From Nicotiana tabacum (taxonomy: Eukaryota; Streptophyta; Magnoliopsida; Solanales; Solanaceae), in NCBI RefSeq assembly GCF_000715075.1, contig NC_134081.1, positions 67,877,153 to 67,941,152 of the forward strand: 64,000 nt of DNA. The letters run 5' to 3'. The notes beneath the pieces were generated by a model, which had not been told where the DNA came from, did no database searches, and was given only the letters and a program-made list of their open reading frames with translations. This document shows, in pieces, positions 1 through 10,060 of the stretch. Numbering within the stretch: position 1 is the first letter of the stretch; each line of letters opens with the position of its first letter. Position numbers and translations under genes: made by a program.

Positions 1-201
1 AATGTTACTCCAGATCCTGCAAACGGGTATGCCGCACTACATCGAGTTTCCTGATATGCCAAGCTAATCTCCCTGGGGAGCGCTGCTAGGACCAATGCCA
101 ATATCTACATAACAAGTTCAGAAGTGTAATATGAATACAACCGGCCCCATGTACTCAGTAAGTATCGAGGCTAACCTCGGCGAGGTAGTGACGAGGTTAT
201 G
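1..201 (-). repeat. Fragment of a gypsy-type LTR
   Basis: This edge fragment resembles the minus-strand LTRs further right. Around 150-200 it contains the phrase found at 14310-14350 and 30735-30775 (a GTACTCAGTAAGTATC-like word followed by CTAACCTCGG and GTAGTGACGAGG). It stops abruptly at about 201, where a plus-strand LTR begins, so the boundary is an insertion or recombination junction. The rest lies outside the window. Confidence 0.55.
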
Positions 202-904
202 TGAAGCGACCCGACCGGTCGTTTTGAGCATTTACATTTTGTTCGGTGGTTTGAGATCTTGAGTATTCATATGATGTATTATCACTTGTGTGTATGGTTG
301 GTTTTGGTTTTCGAGTGGCTCGGGATTCATTTGGAAGAATGATTCTCAATTTAGAAGTTTTAAGTGGGAGGGGTTGATCAAGTTTGACTTTTGTGTATTT
401 GACCTCGGTTCAGAGTTTTGATGGTTTCGTTAGGTCTGGATGGTAATTTTTAACTTGGGTGTATGTCCAGATTTGAGTTCCGATGTTCCTAGATAAGTTT
501 GAGGTAAATTATCGAAAGTTATAAGTTTGAAAGTTTAGAGAGTTGATAGGTTTGATCTATAGTTGACTTTGTGGTTATTAATGTCCATTTGTGATTCCGA
601 ACCTTGGAATAGGTTTGTATCGTGATTTTTGACTTGTGTGTAAAATTTAGAGTCATTCCAAGTTCTTTAGATGTGTTCAGCGTAAGTTTGAAATTTGGAA
701 ATTCCAAATAGTTCAGTAAGTTTTAATTAAGGCTCGATTCATGATTTTGATATAATTTTGTTAGATTTGAGGCCTCAAGTAGGTTTGTGTTAGGTTTTGG
801 GACTTATTGGTATGTTCGGACGGGGTCCCAAGGGATTCGAGTGTATTTCGGGGTGGTTTCAGACAATTTCTCCCTTGTCTTTGATTGCTGGTTTTCTCTG
901 ATTT

Positions 905-1250
905 TTTGGTGTTGTGTGATTTCTTCGTGATCGCGCGAGGGAGACCGCGATCACGATTTGTATATTGGAGCTGGGTAGTTTTTCCTCTTCGTGTTCGTGA
1001 CTAGCGGGTCGCGTTCGCAGAGGTTGAATACCTTGACCCATCGTGTTCACAGAGGGGGTCACGATTGCGGTTCAGAGTGGGAGCCGGTGGATTGCCTTCG
1101 CATTTGCATGGTCTAGGGTGCGTTCGCAAAGGTTTGGTTTCTATGGTAATCGCGTTCGTGAGGTCGGTGACACGAACATGAAGTGCATTTTTGGCAATGT
1201 TTGTGCTTCGCGCTCGCGAAGTAGGTCCCGCGATTACGAAGGGTACTCCC
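905..1250 (+). other. CpG-palindrome block in LTR F
   Basis: A CG-dense island in an otherwise CG-poor LTR, built of short words such as GATCGCGCGAGG, GCGTTCGCAGAGG, GTTCGCGA-like and CTCGCGAAGTAGG, many of them small inverted repeats. It lies about 700-1050 bp from the LTR start. The partly decayed copy in the paralogous LTR is at 26465-26790. Confidence 0.6.
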
Positions 1251-2223
1251 GGAACAGCTGTATAAGGTTCCATTTTTGGACTTTGAGCTCATTTTATAAT
1301 ATTTTCAGATTGGGATTTCAAATTGAGGCAATTTTTGAGGTGATTTGCACCACTTGGATTGGGTAAGTATTTTTGACTCGAATTTGATTATTATGCATGA
1401 TTTCATCTTTGATTTTATCATTTGATTGACGAATCTAAAAGAGAAATTGGGTTTTTTTTTGGCAAAACCTTTCTAAAATGAATAATAGTATTTTGAACAT
1501 CGATTCGCAGTCGAATTTTAATGAAACTTGTATGGTTGGACTTGTATTCGAATGAGTTGTCAGAATTTGTGAGTTTTGTTGGGTTTCGTGGTGCGGGCTT
1601 GGGTTAACTTTGGTTGACTTTGAGTATTTGATTAAAGATTTGACCTTTATCGTTTGGGTTTGATTCCTATGGCACTATTTGATGTTTCTAAGTTGCTTTT
1701 TGATAGATCGAGTCGTTCAGAAGTCGATTCGTGTGGGAAGGCATTTTTTAGAGTATTGATTTTGCTTGTTTGAGGTAAGCATCTTACCTAAACTTGGTTG
1801 AGGCACTAGTTGCTTGAGTTATTAGTGATGACTACATGCTATAGGTGGTGCACAAGTAAGGGGTTGAGCCCATGTGAGTGTACCAGGTTATTATCCATGC
1901 TCGGGTTTGTGCTTAGGCTATGATATGCCTTGAATTGATTGATAATCCTCATGCTATTATGTTTATTATATTTGTACCCCTTTGTGAACTAATTGGATCA
2001 TGTTAGAGGTTACATATAGGTTAATACCATGATTGAACGTGATAACTGCTATTTTTGTGATGAAATTGTCTAATTTGAGTTATGGTAGTACACTTTAAAT
2101 AGGCATACACCTTAGCATGTCACTTACATCAGTCCATGAATATGTAATTTGGTATCCATTGTTCATGTCATGTATACTTGTATATATGCTTCTGATGTGA
2201 CATGGTCACCTGAGTGATCCATG

Positions 2224-2338
2224 CAGATCTGAGTTATGATAGCACGTGAGTTGTCAGTGCACTTGTTATTATTGGCACGTGAGTTGTCTATGCGGTGGTT
2301 ATTATTGGCACGTGAGTTGTCCGTGCAGTGTATAAATA
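2224..2338 (+). promoter_or_regulatory. Tandem G-box array followed by a TATA box in LTR F
   Basis: Three CACGTG palindromes lie at 2243-2248, 2276-2281 and 2309-2314, exactly 33 bp apart, each within GGCACGTGAGTTGTC or a close variant. TATAAATA follows at 2331-2338, 17 bp after the last one. CACGTG is the core bound by plant bHLH and bZIP (G-box) factors, so this reads like an LTR promoter with a duplicated enhancer. That function is inferred from the motifs alone. Confidence 0.6.
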
Positions 2339-2598
2339 AGGATCCATCCCCATAGGGTAACCCTTTTATGTTTCTCTCCTGGTGGTATACACGCAGGTTG
2401 TGGGAAACCGACGAGTTTCTAGTTGATGTGGATTTGATAAAGTTGATTATTGGTTGGACTTTGCATCTCTCATCTATTTTCAAACTCCTTAGATGTATAC
2501 ATGATTTTTCTGTATATCTTCTTTATATGCTAGCTTCATAATATATACATGCTTTTATGCATAACTTCGCTATATGCTACCTTACTAGATGTGACGAG

Positions 2599-3524
2599 TG
2601 AAAGTGCAGGGGGGGGGGAGGGGGTGAATTGAAATTTATTCTTTCTTTTGTGATGTAGTCGACTAACTTGCGTTCTAGTCGACTGATATTTTTGAAACTA
2701 AGTGTGAGAAAGGAAATTGCAGAAAGTAAATGACATAGTACTTGTTCGGATTCAGAGTGAATCCTACTTCCAGTCCCATTGGGTTGCAAGGGTAATCTCT
2801 TTCAAACATGAAGTGACTTAATACAGATGGGTTGATGTTGTTAAACACCAACAACCTTTTGATCACTTTATTCTTCTCTCTTATGGTTGATACAATGCCT
2901 CACCAGTGTTCTTTTCTCTCTCTCTTCTCTTCTTTGTTACACAAGAAATCTATGACAAACTATAGTGCTTGTTTGAAGTAGAACAAAGAGATTGATTTTG
3001 GTTTGATCAAGGTATATGAATCCTTGGCGTCTTCTGTAGAATATATATGGTGAGTTGGTTCCCATTCTTCACGGCATGATAGTGAAATGATTGAGCAGCA
3101 ACCCACGGGAGTTGATTTTCAAAATCAATCAAGATGATTTCATTCCAAAAATAGAATGGACTTTTCCTTTCGTTGCTTCCTTGATTTCCTTTTCCTTGTG
3201 AGCCGTTGGAGAGAATATTTTCAGAGGATCTTCTATACTGATTGATTGATGCCTTCCATAAATGATCCATTCGAATATCCACGTGATTGATCTTCTATAT
3301 TGATTGATTGATCATCTTATGCTGATTGATTTATGCCTTTCGTAGATGGTTGATTCGAATACCTAGTTTCCATAGAACGTGTGGTTACAACTTTATTCTT
3401 GCCTCCTTGATTTGTGCTTCCAGATCTTCTGTTAGAGTCTTTTCCATTCTCATGACATCCTTTGGGATTGGTTTCCTGCAAGTAGAATTAAGTCACTGTC
3501 TATTATTAAAATTCAAATCTAACA
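2599..3524 (-). repeat. 3' LTR of the copia element
   Basis: On the minus strand it runs from TGTTAGATTTG (at 3524) to TGCACTTTCA (at 2599). It matches 9226-10060 throughout, except for a segment of about 92 bp near 3071-3170 that the upstream LTR lacks. The gap is flanked by TTC in both copies, suggesting a short-repeat deletion in the 5' LTR. A long G tract lies near the end. Confidence 0.9.
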
Positions 3525-3538
3525 ATCGCCCCCTCTTT
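3525..3538 (-). other. Polypurine tract of the copia element
   Basis: On the minus strand this reads AAAGAGGGGGCGAT directly in front of the LTR start TGTTAG. That is the expected position and composition of the plus-strand primer. Confidence 0.85.
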
Positions 3539-3599
3539 GATGATGACAAAAAAACTTAATTCACTTAACTTCCCTGTTCTAGTCAGCTCCCTCTCAACT

Positions 3600-4735
3600 T
3601 GGTGTGAGGTAAACTGAGTACTTGGAGTTGACTCCCCCTCATTTGGACCCCCCCCCCCCATTCAGGTGCTAGTAGTTGTCTTTACTCAGTTGACTAAGCC
3701 GTATCCTGCAAGTTAGAATAAATGTATTCTACCAGTCGACTATATATTCTACATCCTACAGAGTTAGTCTATAATGTATTCTACTTTCACCCCTTTGGCA
3801 TCAATCAAAAAGAGGGCTTAAGCAGGATTAACTACCAGCAGATAAGATTAGCAGACAGTCTACTTAATTACAGTCATCCACATAGTATCCAAAAAAAACA
3901 TGCAAAAGAAAAATTATCCACAGAGACCAAAAAAAATTGTCTAAACAACCAACACAAATTTAATAACGGAGAAAATAGGTAAGGGTGTTGCAGATAGCTT
4001 CTTTGAGGCGATCAAAGCTAGCGTTCAAAGTTACTGAGACTCCATCCACTCGATCATGCACCTCCTTGAAAGCTTTCACTTCCTTTTCTACTGTTTTCAA
4101 TACCATAACTCTTAACTTGGATAGGTCAGAACCTATTTCCTTTGCAATTTCATATACATCTCCAACTGAAATCTGAGTGGCTATCAGTAGTTTTTTGACG
4201 GCAGTCAGCTTGTCATCAAGTGTTGTTATATATTCAAGTAGCTCTGGATTATTGATGGCAGTCTGAGAAGTATCAACCTTTACCTTGGAACTATAGGGGA
4301 TCATTTTTTATTCAACTTTCTGCTTCTTTACCCAAGTACCATCCACTACGACATATTCCATACTAACAAACGCCTTTGCAGTTTAGGTCTTCCATCTCTT
4401 CCAAATTGATAATCCTTCCATGAGTGGTTGTCTTCCATTTGAAGGAGACAAACCTATCTCTATTGGGAGAATCCCAATAGGTTAGTTCAGACTCCAGTGC
4501 ATTGTCCAGGTCGATCTTCACCTTCTTCGGAGTGTACACTGATGTTCCTTCTTCCATGGGTCGCTTCCCTAGTGCCTTTTTTGCTCGAGCATTATCAAAG
4601 ATGATCTCTTGAGAAGACAAAAAACCCTCAGGGTGGTTAGAGCTAATAGTGACTGGTTCTGATGGTTGTGAGGAGGTGTTTGCTTTAGACCGGGTGCTTT
4701 TTCGGGTGGAACCAAAGGAATTTCTTGAGGCTTCA
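3600..4735 (-). pseudogene. Extra ORF downstream of pol in the copia element (env-like position)
   Basis: Two readable segments lie here on the minus strand. The first (about 4735-4363) is polar and Ser/Pro-rich, then contains ARAKKALGKRP and PKKVKIDL, basic stretches resembling nuclear-localisation signals. The second (4304-3960) has heptad-like spacing of Leu, Ile and Val and is probably coiled coil. Sireviruses often carry an additional ORF in this place, sometimes called env-like. I see no signal peptide or transmembrane segment here, so I do not call it an envelope gene. About 350 bp between this and the PPT show nothing recognisable apart from a C tract at 3650-3659. Confidence 0.5.
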
Positions 4736-6017
4736 AATGCTCTCTATTTCTTACTGTTCCAGGAAATAAGTGATTTACCAAGCAATTGACATGTTCCACT
4801 TGTACTTTTTCTGTCGTCTTTATCACCGACAAGGTCTGCATCTAAAAAACATCTGAGCTTAAAACTGTTAAGATGTAGATACCACAATCCATGTAAAGTA
4901 GTTTCAATAAGGTATCAAATAATTCGCTTCACGGTAGTTAAATATGACTCCTTTGGAGATGCTTTGAACCTGGCACATCTGCATAAACTAAACATTATAT
5001 CAGGACGACTCGCAGTTAAATAAAGTAGAGATCTGATTATTCCACCATATTTTGATTCATGAACTAATTTTCCTTCTTCATCTTTGTCAAGAGATGTAGT
5101 TGGACTCATGAGAGTCCTAATTGCCTTGGCATTGTCCATTTCGAAATTTTGAATTAGCTAATTTGTGTATTTTGTATGACAAATAAAGATCCCTTCATCT
5201 GATTGATGAATTTGGAGTCCAAGGAAGAAAGATAACTCTCCCATCATGCTCATTTCAAACTTACTTTGCATGAGATGTGAGAATTCCTTGCATAAAACAG
5301 GGTTAGCACTTTCAAATATAATATCATCAACATAAATTTGAATAATGAGGTTTCCAGAAGATGATCTCTTGATAAAATGAGTAGTGTCAATCTTACCTCT
5401 CGAAAATCCATTACTAACAAAAAATGAGCTTAGTCTTTCATACCAGGCTCTAGGTGCTTACTTTAGCCCATAAAGAGCCTTAGTCAACTTAAACACATGA
5501 TAAGGAAACTGTGAGTTTTCAAAATCGGGAGGTTGTTTAACATAAACCTCCTCATCAATAAAGCCATTTAAAAACGCACTTTTAACATCCATTTGAAAAA
5601 GTTTAAAACCTTTAAAAGAAGTATATACTAATAAAATAAGAATTGATTCTAACCGTGCTACCAGAGTGAAGGTTTCATCATAGTCGACTCCTTCTTGTTG
5701 AGAGTAACCCTGAGTGACTAGCCTTGCTTTATTCTGGATAACTTTACCTTCTTCATTCAGTTTGTTTCTAAATACCCATTTGGTTCATATGATTGTTGCA
5801 TTTAGTGGTTTGGGAACTAATGTCCAGACTTGATTTTTATCAAATTGATCAAGTTCTTCTTGCATTGACCGAACCCAACTTGAGTTTTCAAGGCTTCGTT
5901 AACTTTCTTTGTCTCTATTTGAGATATGAGTACGATGATGGTATTTTTATTTAAAGATCCTCTTATTTTCATTCTATCAGTTGGATTTCCAATGATGAAC
6001 TTATGAGGATATTATGG
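4736..6017 (-). pseudogene. Copia reverse transcriptase and truncated RNase H
   Basis: Translating the minus strand gives a recognisable copia RT: KWVFRNK, FQMDVKSAFLNG, ALYGLK followed by a stop then APRAWY, and the active-site motif YVDD inside QIYVDDIIF. The conserved segment SKYGGIIRSLLYLTASRPDI follows at 5055-4996. RNase H begins with DADLVGDKDDRKSTSGTC and SWNSKK, then breaks off near 4738. The rest, including the usual catalytic Glu and second Asp region, is missing and the sequence passes straight into the downstream ORF. In-frame stops occur near 5785, 5460 and 5160. One (after ALYGLK) is where the family normally has Gln, consistent with CAA to TAA. Confidence 0.85.
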
Positions 6018-7712
6018 TTAGCTTCTCCACTCGTTTGGTACTGTTTTCGTAAGTTGATTAGTCGACTCGTTCTGAGGATGATCGTTCTCATTTATGCCTT
6101 CATTAGTCGACTGTGGGATTTCAGTCGTTTTGTCAGAAATTTCTTCTGAAGTCTTCTGTTCACTGTTCTTTGGCTGATTTTGGATGATCTCTTCATCACT
6201 TGCAAAATTTCCTTTCTTGACCATAAAGTTATTATCATAAAAAATAATGTGAACTGATTCCTCTACACATAGGGTACGCTTATTATAGATTCTAAAAGAT
6301 CTAAAGTTATTCGAGTAGCCTAGAAATATACCTTCATCACTTCTTGGATCAAACTTACCAAGATTGTCCTTGTCATTGTTGTGGATAAAACATTTGCTTC
6401 CAAAAGGATGAAAGTATCCAATATTGGGTTTCTTACCTTTCCATAATTCGTATGGAGTTTTCTTCAAAATGGATCGAATCAAACAACTGTTGAGAATGTG
6501 ACAAGCTATGCTAACTGCTTCTGCCCAGAAATGACTTGGGAGAGAATTATCTAGTATCATTGTTCTTGCCATATCCTTCAGAGTTCTATTCTTACATTCA
6601 ACCACTCCATTTTGCTGTGGTGACCTTGGTGCTGAGAAATTATGAGTGTATCCTTGATCATTGCAAAATTCTTCAAAATTTCTGCTTTCAAATTCTCCTC
6701 CATGATCACTTTGAATAGTGCCTATAAGATGCCCCTTTTCTCGTTCAACTCTTTTACAGAAAGTCTCAAAAAATTTCAATGCTTCATCTTTATGAGATAA
6801 GAAAATCACCCATGTAAAGCGTGGGTAGTCATTAACAATAACAAAAGCATATCGTTTACCTCCAGTGCTTACAATTCTAGTAGGTCCAAACAGATCCATG
6901 TGAAGCAATTGTAGAGGCTTAAAAGTAGACACAATGTCCTTGGTTTTGAAAGAGTTTCTAGTTTGTTTACCAATTTGACATGTATCACATACATGATTTC
7001 TAGAAAAATTGAGCTTAGGAAGACCAATAACTAAGTCATGCTTGGAGAGATTTTCAATAAGATGCATGCTTGCATGACCGAGTTCTTTATGCCAGAGCCA
7101 TGGATCATCGGATATGGATGCTAAAAAAATATGACTATCTAGATTTTCAATGCGATCAAGAATGTAGACGTTTCCATACCTTTTACCGGGAAGAATAATC
7201 CTGCATGCCTCATTTTCAATAGCACATCCAATTTTCTTGAATTTAACTTCGTACCCCGAATCACATAGTTGGCTAATACTTAGAAGATTGTAATTGAGTC
7301 CATCCATTAGATATACTTCAGTAATATCGCAATTATTGCTGAATGGAACTGTGCCAATACCAACTATCTTTCCTCTTGCATCATCTCCAAATTTCACACT
7401 TCCTCTATTTATTTTTGTAACTTTGAATAGATTTTTCTCACCTGTCATGTGACTGGAACATGCACTGTCTAAATACCACTTTCCTTTGTGACTCTTTCTG
7501 TGGTGTTCCTGCAAAATAAAATTATCACCTTCTTTTAGGTACCCAAGCTTTCTTGGGTCCTTGTTGGTTATTATTACTTGAATCAAAATTAGTTTTGGGT
7601 TTCCAAATCTATCCTGAAACATTTGATTTACAAAATCTACAAAAAGAGTATTTATGACCAACATTGTTATAGTAATGACGCACATGGGTTGATCCAGTGT
7701 TTGATCTCCCAC
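6018..7712 (-). CDS. Copia protease and integrase (564-codon open frame)
   Basis: The longest intact reading frame in the window. Residues 80-90 (WYLDSACSSHMT) are the copia protease site with the catalytic Asp at 82. The GAG-pre-integrase zinc module has H208, H213, C242 and C245. The integrase core follows with D273 (HMDLFGP), D336 (QSDHGGEF) and E372, the DD35E spacing. After the core come YELWKGKKPNI, FGSKCFIHN and EGIFLGYS, typical of the copia integrase C-terminus. Residues 1-70 are probably out of frame relative to gag: the overlapping frame at 7836-7609 carries the expected upstream sequence, so a frameshift lies near 7610-7700. In an active element this protein would cleave Gag-Pol and insert the cDNA. 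Here it is cut off from an intact gag and RT. Confidence 0.88.
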   Translation of the reverse strand: MGDQTLDQPMCVITITMLVINTLFVDFVNQMFQDRFGNPKLILIQVIITNKDPRKLGYLKEGDNFILQEHHRKSHKGKWYLDSACSSHMTGEKNLFKVTKINRGSVKFGDDARGKIVGIGTVPFSNNCDITEVYLMDGLNYNLLSISQLCDSGYEVKFKKIGCAIENEACRIILPGKRYGNVYILDRIENLDSHIFLASISDDPWLWHKELGHASMHLIENLSKHDLVIGLPKLNFSRNHVCDTCQIGKQTRNSFKTKDIVSTFKPLQLLHMDLFGPTRIVSTGGKRYAFVIVNDYPRFTWVIFLSHKDEALKFFETFCKRVEREKGHLIGTIQSDHGGEFESRNFEEFCNDQGYTHNFSAPRSPQQNGVVECKNRTLKDMARTMILDNSLPSHFWAEAVSIACHILNSCLIRSILKKTPYELWKGKKPNIGYFHPFGSKCFIHNNDKDNLGKFDPRSDEGIFLGYSNNFRSFRIYNKRTLCVEESVHIIFYDNNFMVKKGNFASDEEIIQNQPKNSEQKTSEEISDKTTEIPQSTNEGINENDHPQNESTNQLTKTVPNEWRS

Positions 7713-9171
7713 TTGTGTTAGTACTTGCGGACTTAGTTCTAGCCAGTTCTTTTACAGTTGACTTGTATGTCGCCTGGTTAGATTTGACAGAACTGTGACT
7801 GGTGGACTTGCGCATGCCATTAAGTTGCATCTGCAATTCCTGAAGTTCATCTTGAAGTACATCTCTTTCGATTTCCAGACTTCAAGTTTAAGTTCCCAAC
7901 CCTTCTTTTCTCTATTGAGGCCCCTTAGTTCATTCAACATTTTTTGAGACTCCTTTAGTGTAAGGTCAAGAATATCCCGCAATTCATTACATCTATCACA
8001 GTTATAGAATCTTACCTCACTTGTTTCACCTAGTGCCATGAAATAATTTTCAGTATCTTCTTTGCATTCACTGTCTGATGTATCTTCATCAGTCCAACAA
8101 CCAGAGTATCTGTTCATGTCATTTTCCAAAGTGGTAATGAAGCAAAAGTTTGCTATTTCTTCATGCCCTGAATTGTCTTCAACACTGCAGCTTCCGAAGG
8201 ATTTGTTTTTATTGAATCCTCTGGTGACTTTTCTTTTAAGGTCTGGGCATTCAACTTGAATATGCCCAAACCTTCCACACTCATAACACTTTCCATCATT
8301 CTTGTCTTGTTCATAGTATTGCCTGGTTCGCCTGGGTGACATCCTTCCCTTTCTTGTATTTATATACATTCTCATTAATCCATCCATGTTTCTTGATACC
8401 ATGGCAATTTCTTCTTCAAGAGCTTCTGGGTCATCATCAATATCTTTTTCAGGTCCTTCAGTTATAGCTTTGAAGGAAACTATTTTCTTCTTTTCTTCCT
8501 TGTTTGTTTTCTTGAGATGGGCTTCTTGAATTCTATAAGATCTCCTCGTAGTTCATCATATGAAAGTTTTTTTACATCTTGAGATTCGAGTGGGACTACT
8601 TTTGTCTACCAAGTGGTAGGTAGACTCCTTAGAATTTTTCAAACTTGATCACCACTTGAGTAGGGTTTACCAAAGGCTTCTAGATCGCTAATGATTTTGT
8701 TGAACCTTGCGAACATTTCCTCAATGGAATCTCCTTCTTTCATCTGGAAGAGTTCATAATCATGGACCAACATGTTTATTCGAGTTTCTTTCACTTTGCT
8801 GATTCCTTCATAAGTGACTTCCAGTTTGTCCCGCATTTCTTTGGTTGTATCACCACTTGAGATTTTATCATACTCCCCTCCACTTATAGCATTATAGAGT
8901 ATATTTTGTGCCTTAGCATTGACCTGAACAACTACTATTTGCTCGTCTGTGTATTCATCTATATCTTCAGGATCAACGGGTGGTTGAGCTGCTGCTGGTA
9001 GTGGATAGTTACCCTTTTTGATAATGCACCATACTTTGACATCATAGGATTTTACATATATATTTCCATTCGCTCTTTCTAGTGAGAAAAGTGTTGTCTA
9101 TTGAAATATGGTGGCATGACTTGTGACGTTCCTTCTTGAAAGAGTGCTCCAACAGTTACTTGATTTTTCAT
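7609..9171 (-). pseudogene. Copia gag with CCHC zinc knuckle, broken
   Basis: The likely start is the ATG at 9171 (MKNQVTVGALFQ), about 40 nt after the PBS. The segment at 8836-8639 (MLVHDYELFQMKEGDSIEEM) is typical of copia Gag (UBN2-type). The frame at 8402-7752 has an intact knuckle, CYECGRFGHIQVEC (C-x2-C-x4-H-x4-C). Between them the frame is interrupted by stops around 8640 and 8410-8550. Gag would form the virus-like particle, and the knuckle would bind the RNA. Confidence 0.82.
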
Positions 9172-9212
9172 GATCTTTTCTCACAAGCTGTTAAGCAAAA
9201 AGTGTGAGACTA

Positions 9213-9224
9213 GCTCTGATACCA
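9213..9224 (-). other. Primer-binding site of the copia element
   Basis: On the minus strand this is TGGTATCAGAGC, two bases inside the 5' LTR end. It is complementary to the 3' end of plant initiator methionine tRNA, the usual primer for copia and many gypsy elements. Confidence 0.92.
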
Positions 9225-9225
9225 A

Positions 9226-10060
9226 TTAAAGGTGTAAGGGGGGGAGGGGGTGGTGAATTGAAATTAATTATTTCTTTTGCGAGGTAGTCAACTAACTTAC
9301 GTTCTAGTCGATTGATATTTTCGAAACTAAGTATGAGAAAGAAAATTGCATAAAGTAAATGACACAGAGTGTTTTTATACTGGTTCAGATTCAGAGTGAA
9401 TCCAACGTCCAGTCCCATTGGGTTGAAGGTTGATCTCTTTCAAATATGAAGTGACTTCGTATAGATGGGTTGATGTTGTTATTCACCAACAGCCTTTTGA
9501 TCACTTCGTTCTTCACTCTTATGGTTGATACAATGCCTCACCAATGTTCTTTTATCTCTCTCTTCTCTTCTTAGTTACACAAGAAATCTATGACAGACTA
9601 CAGTGCTTGTTTGAAGTAGAAAAAAGAGATTAATTTTGGTTTGATCAAAGTATATGAATCCTTGGCGTCTTCTGTAGAATATATATGGTGAGTTGGTTCC
9701 CATTCTTCGTTGCTTCCTTGATTTCCTTTTCCTTTTGAGTCGTTGGAGAGAATAGTTTCAGAGGATCTTCTATACTGATTGATTGATGCCTTCCATTAAT
9801 GATCCATTCGAATATCCACGTGATTGATCTTCTATATTTATTGATTGATCATTTTATGCTGATTGATTTATGCCTTCTGTAGATGGTTGATTTGAATACC
9901 CAGTTTCCATAGAACGCGTGGTTACACCTTGATTTGTGCCTCCTTGATTTGTGCTTCCAAATCTTCTGATAGAGTCTTTTCCATTCTCATGACATCTTTG
10001 GGATTGGTTTCCTGCAAGTAAAATTAATTTATTGTCTATCATTAAAATCCAAATCTAACA
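9226..10060 (-). repeat. 5' LTR of the copia element
   Basis: Homologous to 2599-3524. It starts on the minus strand TGTTAGATTTGGAT at 10060. Its inner end has drifted (TTAAAGGTGTA where the other copy has TGAAAGTGCA). It lacks about 92 bp present in the 3' LTR. Clear base differences between the two LTRs mean the insertion is not recent. Confidence 0.88.

Larger units (their letters stand above)
202..2598 (+). repeat. Truncated 5' LTR of element F (Ty3/gypsy type)
   Basis: It starts TGAAGCGACCCGACCGGTCG, a variant of the TGTAACGACCC start of the other long LTRs here. It aligns with 26260-28060 over most of its length (compare 780-860 with 26320-26400, and 1800-1990 with 27295-27490). It holds a CpG-palindrome block (905-1250), a GAGGTAAG site (1772-1779), a G-box array and a TATA box. 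Compared with the copy at 26247-28647 it lacks the last 600 bp or so, being cut where the copia element begins. The open reading frames in it are not shared with its paralogue and are not genes. Confidence 0.75.
2599..10060 (-). mobile_element. Complete Ty1/copia retrotransposon, Sirevirus-like, degenerate
   Basis: Two homologous LTRs (2599-3524 and about 9226-10060) bracket a minus-strand gag, protease-integrase, RT and downstream ORF. A PBS matching initiator-Met tRNA adjoins the upstream LTR and a purine tract adjoins the downstream LTR. Flanks are ACGAG on the left and ACAAG on the right, a probable 5-bp target duplication with one change. The Sirevirus assignment rests on the style of the integrase region and on an extra ORF after RNase H. 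Every coding segment is interrupted. The left flank is LTR F but the right flank is not its continuation, so sequence was lost beside the element or before it landed. Confidence 0.9.

Noticed and set aside
1775..2598. A complete LTR intron in element F
   Set aside because: The donor-like site is present but the acceptor side was lost beside the copia element, and a TATA box lies between. F is therefore not evidence for splicing by itself.
3960..4304. Envelope gene of the copia element
   Set aside because: No signal peptide, furin-like site or membrane segment can be seen. It is reported only as an extra ORF of unknown role.
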